Under the pieces are notes generated by a model. That model saw nothing but the letters and a program-made list of their open reading frames with translations. It made no database searches and was not told the DNA's origin. From DATGLE01 sp035294325 (lineage in GTDB: Bacteria > Chloroflexota > Ktedonobacteria > Ktedonobacterales > Ktedonobacteraceae), in contig DATGLE010000044.1 of assembly GCA_035294325.1 (NCBI GenBank), positions 1 through 31,060 of the forward strand: 31,060 nt of DNA, written 5' to 3'. Each line of letters begins with the position of its first letter. The first letter of the stretch is position 1. Below, piece after piece: positions 23,428 to 30,513 of this stretch. The position numbers and the translations under genes were made by a program.

Positions 23428-23458
23428 TACGGACGACCATTATATTTGTACGGACGAC
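23428..23458. promoter_or_regulatory. Repeated TACGGACGAC sites, candidate GntR operators
   Basis: TACGGACGAC occurs at 23428-23437 and again at 23449-23458, 21 bases (two helical turns) apart, just downstream of the rightward promoter. Related GTATAC and GTACGTATGAC sequences lie at the promoter and in the gntR leader (about 23317-23327). Spacing and place fit a repressor site; identity of the binding protein is inferred. Confidence 0.5.
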
Positions 23459-23517
23459 TGGTACAGAATAGTCAGCAGTGAGGATCATAGTTGACCTCAC
23501 GGAAAAGAGAGCAAAAG

Positions 23518-24927
23518 ATGAGTACACAGCACACTATTTCTCAGAGTCCGGTCAGTCGGCGCCGCTTCCTCCAGGTGTCCGCCGTTGGAGGCGGCATGTT
23601 TCTGCTTGCAGCCTGCGGTGGCGGTGGTTCTTCAAGCGGTCCCATCAAGCTGACCTACTGGCTGCCGGGTGGCTCGGCTCCCTATTGTACGGCCAATAAC
23701 ACCATCCAGAAGAACTTTGAAAAGCTGCATCCGAACATCCAGATGCCGCCGGTGCTCTGCGGCACTGGCAATCAGGACTTCACGGAGGTGCTGCTCTCCC
23801 ACATCGCCGCCGGTGATCCACCCGACGCGACGATCTTCTGGGACAGCCCTGTCACACTGGGTGTGCGCGGGGCGGCGCTGGATCTGACCGCGATGATGCA
23901 AAACTCCAGGAACAGCCAGGTCGATAAGTGGCCGGCAGGGGCGCTGGCAAGCTGCCAGTTCAACGGCAAGATCTACGGGCTGCCCCTTACAGCGGGAACC
24001 TACGCCATGTGGTACAACGCGGAATGGTTCGATAAGCTGGGTATTTCATCTAAACGCGAGGATTTCCCTAAGACCTGGGATCAGCTGCGCGCACTCTCCA
24101 AAGAGTTCGTCTCCTGGAAGGGCGACGAACTGCAAACTATCGGTTTCCCCGTCCTCGGCACGACTGTTAGCGATGACCAGCATACGATTGTGATGTGGTC
24201 TGCGCTCAACGGCTCGCAGATCTACGACAGTCAGAACAGGCAATACACCATCAATTCTGACCAGAACATTGCCATGATGGACTATTTCCTTTCCTGGCTC
24301 AACGAGCAATATCGCGGCGATATCAACCACCTGTTACGCGCTAAACCGGCCTGGGGAGCTTATCCCAATGGCACAACCGGGCAGCCCCCGGCCTTCCAGA
24401 CGCAGAAGCAGGCGATGTTGCTCCAGGGGAGCTGGTTGATGGGGGATTTCTACGCCTGGGATGGGCCAAGTTTCGAGAACTGGAACGTCGCGCCGCTGCC
24501 CGTTGGTCCTGGCGGCACGCAGGCCATCTCCGGCGACTGGCCCAACTGGGCTATTATCCCGGCCACCTCCAGACACCCGCAGGAAGCCTTTGAGTTTCTC
24601 GATTACCTGAGCATCTCCGGCATTCGCGTCTGGTTCAGTTATACTCCCGACCTGGGGGCCAATAAGGATTTTCCGCACAACCTTCTGCCCAGCGTCACGG
24701 TACAAAAACGCGGCAAAGCCTTCACGCAGGATGCGCTGGATTTCTTCTATGCGCAGCAGAAAGTTATCACGCCGATGTGGGACTCCCCGATTGAGAGCTT
24801 CGCTTCTGATCAGCTCTCTACAGCAATCACGCGCATTATGACGAAAACGGCTACACCGAAACAGGCTTTGAGCGACGCGCAGAATGCCTGCCAGAATCAA
24901 CTGAATAACACTCTGTCCAAAAAATAG
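23518..24927 (+). CDS. Sugar ABC transporter substrate-binding lipoprotein (family 1)
   Basis: 469 residues. The N-terminus has a twin-arginine stretch SRRRFLQ (13-19), a hydrophobic segment and a lipobox LAAC with Cys33, then a Gly/Ser linker, marking a Tat-exported lipoprotein. The mature part follows carbohydrate-binding family 1: IKLTYWLPGGS, VLLSHIAAGDPPDATIFWDS, FNGKIYGLPLTAGTYAMWYNAEWFDKLG, QKQAMLLQGSW, AISGDWPNWAIIPATS. The ATG at 23518 is used. First gene of the import operon; the sugar cannot be read from sequence. It is followed by a hairpin that could keep its mRNA more abundant than the permease part. Confidence 0.93.
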   Translation: MSTQHTISQSPVSRRRFLQVSAVGGGMFLLAACGGGGSSSGPIKLTYWLPGGSAPYCTANNTIQKNFEKLHPNIQMPPVLCGTGNQDFTEVLLSHIAAGDPPDATIFWDSPVTLGVRGAALDLTAMMQNSRNSQVDKWPAGALASCQFNGKIYGLPLTAGTYAMWYNAEWFDKLGISSKREDFPKTWDQLRALSKEFVSWKGDELQTIGFPVLGTTVSDDQHTIVMWSALNGSQIYDSQNRQYTINSDQNIAMMDYFLSWLNEQYRGDINHLLRAKPAWGAYPNGTTGQPPAFQTQKQAMLLQGSWLMGDFYAWDGPSFENWNVAPLPVGPGGTQAISGDWPNWAIIPATSRHPQEAFEFLDYLSISGIRVWFSYTPDLGANKDFPHNLLPSVTVQKRGKAFTQDALDFFYAQQKVITPMWDSPIESFASDQLSTAITRIMTKTATPKQALSDAQNACQNQLNNTLSKK

Positions 24928-24931
24928 CGGG

Positions 24932-24954
24932 AGCACAGTGCGGGCACCTGTGCT
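24932..24954 (+). terminator. Intercistronic hairpin after the binding-protein gene
   Basis: AGCACAG (24932-24938) pairs with CTGTGCT (24948-24954) directly after the stop at 24927. No U-tract follows. In binding-protein operons such stems often stabilise the upstream message or cause partial termination; that role here is inferred. Confidence 0.45.
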
Positions 24955-25013
24955 GCTTACAGGCGCCTGAGCGAATGACAGATATCCGACCATGTACAGG
25001 AAAGGGGCTGCCG

Positions 25014-25904
25014 ATGCAGTTTACACCACAGGAACTGGCGCTGTTAACATCTGAGGAACTGGAACTCCTTCCAACAGATGAAGATGTGGCCTTTTACCGG
25101 GAACACGGCTTCTACAAATCAAAAAAAATCTTCACCGACGCAGAAATTGCTATGGCTATTGCTGGCAGTGAGCGCTTTTATCGCGGCGAGCGCGATGCCA
25201 CGCTCCCGCGAAATTTTAAGAGTGGCTGGCAACCTGAGGATGGCGAGCATGTCCTGCGCAAGAACGATTATGCTTCGTTGCGGAATAAGGAACTGACCGC
25301 TCTTATTCGCAAGCCCATTTTAGGGGCCATAGCCGCGCGCCTGTGCGGATCGCCCTCTGTGCGGCTCTGGCACGATCAACTGCTCTTTAAGCCCCCACTC
25401 GACGATCCCAATAAACCGGCTAACGTGGGATGGCATACTGATCGCCAGTATTGGAGAACCTGCACATCCGAACGAATGCTCACCGCCTGGATTCCCTTCC
25501 ATGATTGCGATGAAAAGATGGGTACGATCACCATGATCGATGGGAGTAACCATTGGAGCGATGCCGCTAACGGATTGGATTTCTTCAACAACGATCTCTC
25601 AACGGTGGAGCAAGCGTCCCATAGTGCTGGCCGGCGGATTGTGAAGGTGCCCATCAATTTGAAGAAGGGCGAGGTCAGTTTTCATCATTGCCGGACCATT
25701 CATGGCAGCGGCCCCAATCTGAGCAGCCAGCCACGCCGCTCCATTGCTGTCCATATCCAGGACGAAGACAACCGCTCTCAACCGTTCCATTACCCGGATA
25801 GATCGGAAGTTACCTATGATGATCTGGACGACCTCTGCCGACGTATCGATGGGATACCCGATTACGCGGATCCTCGCATGTGCCCGCGCCTATGGCCGAG
25901 CTAA
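25014..25904 (+). CDS. PhyH-family Fe(II)/2-oxoglutarate-dependent dioxygenase
   Basis: 296 residues, complete. It shows the phytanoyl-CoA dioxygenase fold: EDVAFYREHGFYKSKKIFTD, LLFKPPLDDPNKPANVGWHTD with the iron-binding His141-x-Asp143, HDCDEKMGTITMIDGSNHW, and the distal His230 with RR 241-242 for 2-oxoglutarate (HGSGPN...RRSIAVH). ATG at 25014 is chosen (AAAGGGG upstream); an ATG at 24975 has no ribosome site. It lies between the binding protein and the permeases of a sugar importer, an unusual place for an oxygenase. It may hydroxylate or dealkylate the imported compound. Confidence 0.9.
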   Translation: MQFTPQELALLTSEELELLPTDEDVAFYREHGFYKSKKIFTDAEIAMAIAGSERFYRGERDATLPRNFKSGWQPEDGEHVLRKNDYASLRNKELTALIRKPILGAIAARLCGSPSVRLWHDQLLFKPPLDDPNKPANVGWHTDRQYWRTCTSERMLTAWIPFHDCDEKMGTITMIDGSNHWSDAANGLDFFNNDLSTVEQASHSAGRRIVKVPINLKKGEVSFHHCRTIHGSGPNLSSQPRRSIAVHIQDEDNRSQPFHYPDRSEVTYDDLDDLCRRIDGIPDYADPRMCPRLWPS

Positions 25905-25952
25905 CATTTCAATTTCACCAAATGAACGGCATAGGAAAGGGGGACGAGTGCT

Positions 25953-26891
25953 GTGGTTACGCTTCTCACCAGACAACACAAACATCAACGTATGAGTCCA
26001 CTGCGCCGCCGCGAGGCGCGCGCAGGGTTCTTCTTCGTGCTTCCGTGGCTGGTCAGCCTGCTGGTCTTCACGATCTATCCGATCATTGCGACGATCTTCT
26101 TCTCCTTCACCGACTACAACATTATTCAGGCTCCGCACTGGATCGGGCTGGCGAACTACCAGACCATGTTTACCGCCGACCCGGACTTCTGGCGCTCGGT
26201 GGGCAACAGCGCCTACTACGCGCTCATCTCCGTACCACTGGGCCTGATAATGGCACTGTTGCTGGCGCTGTTGCTGAATGCACATGCCAGAGGCATCGGC
26301 ATCTACCGTACAATATTCTACCTGCCGACGCTCGTGCCTCCGGTTGCCAGCACCATTATCTTTATGCTGCTCTTCACTCCCAACAGCAGCGGGCTAATCA
26401 ACATGCTTCTGGGGATTTTTGGTATCCCTGCCCAGGGCTGGCTGACCGATGCTAACCAGGCCAGGCCGGTGCTGATCTTCCTGAGCCTGTGGGGACTGGG
26501 GGCGGCAACACTGATTTTCCTTGCCGGCCTCCAGGATATTCCAGCGACCCTGTTGGAGGCCGCGACCATCGATGGCGCCGGTTACTGGCGGCGCTTCTGG
26601 CACATCACACTGCCGCTGCTCAGCCCGGTGCTGCTTTTCAACCTGGTGATGGGGGTCATCTCCTCTTTCCAGGTTTTTACGCAGGCGCTGGTTGTCGGCG
26701 GCACCACTGGCGCGCCACAAGGTTCGACGCTGATGTTCATGGTCATCATCTACCGCAGCGCTTTCCGCTACTTCTCGATGGGCTACGCCTCGGCGCTCTC
26801 GGTGCTCCTCTTTGTGGTCGTGCTGATCGTGACATTGCTGATCTTCTGGTCGGCGCGCCTCTGGGTGTTCTATGAGGGAGGCCGCTCATGA
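25953..26891 (+). CDS. Sugar ABC transporter permease, MalF/UgpA type
   Basis: 312 residues, six predicted helices (FFFVLPWLVSLLVFTIYPIIATIFF first). The EAA loop that docks to the ATPase is EAATIDGAGYWRRFWHITLP, near residue 205. The GTG at 25953 has GGAAAGGGGG about ten bases upstream; an ATG at 25992 is less well served. It ends in ATGA overlap with the second permease. No ATPase gene is present in the window, so a shared MsmK/MsmX-like ATPase elsewhere is expected. Confidence 0.93.
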   Translation: MVTLLTRQHKHQRMSPLRRREARAGFFFVLPWLVSLLVFTIYPIIATIFFSFTDYNIIQAPHWIGLANYQTMFTADPDFWRSVGNSAYYALISVPLGLIMALLLALLLNAHARGIGIYRTIFYLPTLVPPVASTIIFMLLFTPNSSGLINMLLGIFGIPAQGWLTDANQARPVLIFLSLWGLGAATLIFLAGLQDIPATLLEAATIDGAGYWRRFWHITLPLLSPVLLFNLVMGVISSFQVFTQALVVGGTTGAPQGSTLMFMVIIYRSAFRYFSMGYASALSVLLFVVVLIVTLLIFWSARLWVFYEGGRS

Positions 26892-27793
26892 CTCAGGTGT
26901 ACGAACGCGAGAGGGTCAGCATGAGCAGTCCTGCCAGGACGCATAAAGTTCCTGGCGTCAGATGGCGTCCCCGCCTGATCTCCACCGGCCGGCATACGCT
27001 GCTCATCCTGGTCTCGCTGATTTGCCTTATGCCGTTCTACTGGATGCTGATCTCGGCGTTCAAGGATAACGGCCAGATCTTCGCGGTGCCGATCAAGTGG
27101 TGGCCCGACCCTATTCACTGGGAGAATCTCGCACGCACATGGAACTCACCGGGCTTCCCCTACCTGCACATGCTGGGCAATAGCATCTTCTACTCCGTGA
27201 CGGTGACAATTGGGACGGTGCTCTCGTGCGCGGCCGCCGGCTATAGCCTGGCGCGGCTGCGCTTTCCTGGCCGCAACCTGCTCTTCGTGCTGACGGTGGC
27301 GACGCTGATGATCCCGACCATCGTTACCTTTATTCCCACCTATGTCCTTTTCAGATATGCTGGTCTGATCGGCTCGTATGCTCCGCTGATTATCCCCGCC
27401 TTTCTGGGAAACGGCTTCTTCATCTTCATGATGCGTCAGTTCTTCCTGACCATTCCCTGGGAACTCTCGGAGGCGGCGAAAATGGACGGCGCCAGCGAGT
27501 TCCGTATCTTCTGGCAGATTATGCTGCCCCTGGTGAAACCGGCGCTGATCGTAGTCGCGGTCTTCTCGATCCTCTATACCTGGCAGGATTTCTTCGGGCC
27601 GCTGGTCTATCTCTCCGACCCATCGCAGTACCCGCTCTCGCTGGGCCTCTTCGCATTTCAGGGGCAGCGGACTACGGATTGGTCAGCACTGATGATGGGT
27701 TCGCTGCTGACGACATTGCCACTCATCATCGTCTTCGCCTTCGCGCAGCGCTACTTCCTCGAAGGCATTACCATGACCGGGATGAAGGGATAG
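26888..27793 (+). CDS. Sugar ABC transporter permease, MalG/UgpE type
   Basis: 301 residues, six helices (LLILVSLICLMPFYWMLISAFK first) and the ATPase-docking motif EAAKMDGASEFRIFWQIMLP. The C-terminus QRYFLEGITMTGMKG is typical of MalG-like permeases. The ATG overlaps the upstream stop by four bases. It pairs with the preceding permease to form the membrane channel. Confidence 0.94.
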   Translation: MTQVYERERVSMSSPARTHKVPGVRWRPRLISTGRHTLLILVSLICLMPFYWMLISAFKDNGQIFAVPIKWWPDPIHWENLARTWNSPGFPYLHMLGNSIFYSVTVTIGTVLSCAAAGYSLARLRFPGRNLLFVLTVATLMIPTIVTFIPTYVLFRYAGLIGSYAPLIIPAFLGNGFFIFMMRQFFLTIPWELSEAAKMDGASEFRIFWQIMLPLVKPALIVVAVFSILYTWQDFFGPLVYLSDPSQYPLSLGLFAFQGQRTTDWSALMMGSLLTTLPLIIVFAFAQRYFLEGITMTGMKG

Positions 27794-27799
27794 CAAGGC

Positions 27800-28555
27800 A
27801 TGTTCGAGCTGCAATTCAAGCTGGGCGAGGAGACGCTGCGCGGCCACCTGCACTCCCCCTCTGCGCCCACCGGGGCAGCGGCAGGTATTCTGATCATTCC
27901 CGGCTTTGCCGATACCGCCGTCGGGCCACATAACATGCATGTGGCAATGGCGCGCGCGCTGGCCGGAGCAGGCTTTGCCGTGCTGCGCTTCGATTACCGG
28001 GGCCAGGGTGAGAGCGACGGCGATTTTCGCCGCTTCACGGCCCAATCGGGCCTTGACGATGCCCGCCGCGCCCTGGCTGCCCTGCGCACCCGGCCGGGCG
28101 TGGATGCGTCGCGGCTGGCAGTGATCGGTTTCAGCCTGGGCGGCGCGCTGGCCTGCGAACTGGCCGCAGAGCATCGAGAAATCGAGGCGCTGGCGTTGCT
28201 GGCTCCCGTCGCTTATCCGCAGAAGGTGTTTCGCGCGTTCTTTACCGACCAGCAGCTCGCGGAGGCAGAGGCGCAGGGCTGGATGGACTGGCTGGGGTGG
28301 AGCGTTGGGAGCGCATTTCTTCCGAGTCTGGCCGGCCTGGATCCGCTCGCCGCGCTCACGCGCTCGCAGGCAGCCGCGCTCGTTATTCATGGAACAGCGG
28401 ATACGGAAGTCCCGCCCTCAAATGGCGAAGCCTATGCCGCCCACGGCGCAGCTATTGAGTGGCTGAAAGGCGGAGACCATCAATTTTCGTCGGTGCGGCT
28501 GCAAGAGGAGGCGATCCACAGAACGCGCGCCTGGTTCCAGTCTCACTGGCCTTGA
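27800..28555 (+). CDS. Alpha/beta hydrolase (serine hydrolase)
   Basis: 251 residues with a complete catalytic set: nucleophile elbow GFSLGG (Ser112), acid in HGTADTEVP (Asp201) and base in GGDHQF (His227). The oxyanion strand is GILIIPGFADTAVGP, and FDYRGQGESDG is the usual turn before helix B. It starts six bases after the permease stop, so it is in the import operon. It lacks a signal peptide, so it acts in the cytoplasm, probably as an esterase on an acylated substrate or intermediate. Confidence 0.9.
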   Translation: MFELQFKLGEETLRGHLHSPSAPTGAAAGILIIPGFADTAVGPHNMHVAMARALAGAGFAVLRFDYRGQGESDGDFRRFTAQSGLDDARRALAALRTRPGVDASRLAVIGFSLGGALACELAAEHREIEALALLAPVAYPQKVFRAFFTDQQLAEAEAQGWMDWLGWSVGSAFLPSLAGLDPLAALTRSQAAALVIHGTADTEVPPSNGEAYAAHGAAIEWLKGGDHQFSSVRLQEEAIHRTRAWFQSHWP

Positions 28556-28618
28556 AGCGCTCGATAGCATCAGAAGTTCTCGTTGTCGCGCCATCGGGGG
28601 CTTTGAGAGGAGGAAACG

Positions 28619-28900
28619 ATGAGTCAGAAGCGGGTCCAGGGGATTATCGGGTACGATAGCGCATACGTTATGGAAGCGTTTATGTATCGCTGTCACCCGC
28701 AAATCGCAAGAGTAGTTGAACTGATCCGCTCCGGCGCCATCCTGGCCTGCGCGCTGACAGGGACGCAGTTCAAAGCCGATCAAGCTGTGCGCGTGCCTGG
28801 CTCCGAAGGCAGCATTGAGATTCCCGATCCCTGGATACCGCCCGCCGGAGAAAAAGAGACGGCCACTTCATTGAAGGCGCTGACCATCGCGTTAACATAG
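28619..28900 (+). pseudogene. Internally deleted Gfo/Idh/MocA oxidoreductase remnant
   Basis: A strong AGGAGG and ATG begin MSQKRVQGIIG, as expected for the Rossmann start. It then jumps to VMEAFMYRCHPQIARVVELIRSGAI, the segment normally near residue 120 of this family. After a few residues it jumps again to FKADQAVRVPGSEGSIEIPDPWIPP, from the C-terminal domain. The EKP motif and catalytic part are gone. The frame stays open for 93 codons despite at least two deletions. It lies 63 bases behind the hydrolase, so it was probably the last gene of the import operon. Confidence 0.7.
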
Positions 28901-29150
28901 GATTGCTCAAAGGTGAGTGTTGCGGCCATCGAAAGCGGCACCTGCTGCGCGTACTGACCGGCCAGGTAGCCTGCAAGGGTCAGGACGCCCTTGGCGTGGA
29001 TCGGACCGGAGAGCCTGGCCTCACGCTCAATCGAGAGGACCGAGCCGCGACCAGGGGAGACGCGGGTGCTGATGCGCACAGGCAGGCCAAAGGCGTAGCC
29101 ACTCAGGTCACTTTCGTCGCTGCGAAAGTCATCCAGGTGCTCCCCCAGCC
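28897..29150 (-). pseudogene. Fragment of a LonB-type ATP-dependent protease
   Basis: On the minus strand a frame reads SGYAFGLPVRISTRVSPGRG, then REARLSGPIHAKGVLTLAGY and LAGQYAQQVPLSMAATLTFEQSY. This matches the start of the Lon proteolytic domain in LonB-like proteins (GPIHSKG...LAGYLAGRYAQ...LSASLxFEQSY). The Ser/Lys catalytic part, which should follow, is absent, as is the AAA+ domain. Sequence on both sides is unrelated. Confidence 0.65.
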
Positions 29151-29242
29151 CCCGGCGGCGGTCTCGCTCAACCCTTTGGTGCGTTGTGATAGCACTGTGA
29201 GCAGATAGTTGATGTTTGTGATGTTCCCGTAACACCCGGGCA

Positions 29243-29265
29243 TTACCTTTCTATTGGAAAGGTAA
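29243..29265. repeat. Perfect 9-bp hairpin
   Basis: TTACCTTTC (29243-29251) and GAAAGGTAA (29257-29265) flank a 5-base loop; CCGG sequences on both sides could extend the stem. It lies between the Lon and transposase fragments. The adjacent bases to about 29380 are purine-rich and possibly structured, but I cannot identify the source. Confidence 0.45.
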
Positions 29266-29489
29266 GCCGGAGATGCTCATGGACATGACGAGGTGAGGAA
29301 GTGGAGTGAGCCAGAGCCTCGCCCTGCTCGGGCATACAAGCATGGGAAAAGAGGAATGCGGATGAAGGTAAAAGCACTGGATTATCCGGTGACGCCGTAT
29401 TCGAAGATCAGACGTTTGATGGCGATCTCATTTCGTTTATCCCGCCACATGCCCTTGATCCACGGCTTGCTCGAAGTCGATGTGAGCAG

Positions 29490-29769
29490 GGCCGCACAGC
29501 AAGAGGCGCAAATCGTGAACGATAGCTTCAAAACAGCCGGCGGTCAGCCAGCGCTGCGTTTGCTGATACACAATTCACCAGGGCGGCAAGTTATGCGGCA
29601 TCATGCGCCAACTCGCTCCCGTGCACACCAGAGAGTGCAAGCCATTGAACACTTCTCTCAGTTCAGAGTGTCGTTGTCCGGCACCTTCAGGCAACAAGCT
29701 CAACTACGGTGCTACGAAGGTCCATTCCTCGTCAGTGACATCAGAAGGATACGCTTTTCTGGTCGTCAT
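29490..29769 (-). pseudogene. Fragment of an IS5-family transposase with in-frame stops
   Basis: Read on the minus strand from ATG 29769: MTTRKAYPSDVTDEEWTFVAP, stop, then LREVFNGL, SWRMMPHNLPPW, stop, then IVYQQTQRWLTAGCFEAIVHDLRLLL. This is the conserved N-terminal region of IS5/IS1031-type transposases. Two in-frame stops (TAG, TGA) and loss of the whole DDE domain make it inactive. Sequence beyond 29490 is not transposase-like. Confidence 0.75.
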
Positions 29770-29858
29770 ACGACCATTTTACCAGCGGGTGGATATCGAG
29801 TCCCTAACAGACTCCAGGACGAGATATCCTCCCGTTACCTCAAAGAAAGGAGAAAGCG

Positions 29859-30128
29859 ATGGCAGAAAGTGTCTACAAGGTCATTGAGCTGGTAGGAACC
29901 AGCCATGAGTCATGGGAGAAGGCAGCAGCAGCAGTTATCGAGGAGGCTTCCCATCACCTGAGAGATCTGCGGGTGGCCCGCATTGTCGAACAAGACATTC
30001 ACATCGAGGCAGGCAAGCCGCTGACCTACCGGTTGAAAATGGAACTCTCCTTCAAGTACGAGCGCACTGTCGAAAAAGTGGTTGAGGAGGAGTCGAAAAA
30101 GCTTGCTGAGGCCGAGTGGTATGGATGA
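29859..30128 (+). CDS. Dodecin family protein
   Basis: 89 residues: MAESVYKVIELVGTSHESWE opens exactly like dodecins, followed by the helix and two antiparallel strands (RVARIVEQDIHIEAG, LTYRLKMELSFKYE). AAAGGAG lies six bases before the ATG, and a 6-bp AGCTTG/CAAGCT hairpin follows the stop. Dodecins form hollow dodecamers that store flavin or CoA. The Trp that stacks on the flavin is Val39 and the Gln of the flavin site is Arg58, so canonical flavin binding is doubtful. A 20-residue acidic tail (VEKVVEEESKKLAEAEWYG) extends beyond the usual end. It is the only intact gene in the last 2.5 kb. Confidence 0.88.
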   Translation: MAESVYKVIELVGTSHESWEKAAAAVIEEASHHLRDLRVARIVEQDIHIEAGKPLTYRLKMELSFKYERTVEKVVEEESKKLAEAEWYG

Positions 30129-30170
30129 GGGAGCTTGAGCACAAGCTTGCTCGTGTCCTCACATAAGTGT

Positions 30171-30245
30171 TGACCACCCAAAGGGGTGGGTGCCACCTCT
30201 GCCCAATCACTTAGCGTGGGTGGGCAGAGGGAGCACTCCTGGTCA
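30171..30245. repeat. Multi-stem inverted-repeat structure downstream of the dodecin gene
   Basis: TGACCA (30171-30176) and TGGTCA (30240-30245) can close a structure holding CCACCC/GGGTGG and a 10-bp stem CCTCTGCCCA (30196-30205)/TGGGCAGAGG (30221-30230) with a 15-base loop. The outer and first inner helices share bases, so they may be alternatives. The rest of 30129-30513 is AT-rich and shows no gene. Confidence 0.45.
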
Positions 30246-30513
30246 GCAAATAGTCGGGAGATCGGTTCCACCGCACCAGGATAAAGACGCTACGAACACC
30301 TTACTCCAACTGTTCGGCGGGAACAAAAAGGAAGTCATCTAGCCTGGTAGAAGTTTTGCTGTCCAGATAGCTGTCAAAACGCTGTAGATATCGTGTGAAG
30401 ATGCTTTTTTTGATCGGCTATTGCCTTGATTTTCTTGAAAAATTCGTGTAATGTTTAATTCTCCACGTGTCCTTTTTCGGCAAGGAAAGACCGGTATTGT
30501 CACCCTCTCACGC

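Noticed and set aside
29266..29400. Possible group II intron or TnpB-element end
   Set aside because: The purine-rich stretch and the hairpin at 29243 recall such ends, but no reverse transcriptase, domain V or TnpB sequence could be recognised.
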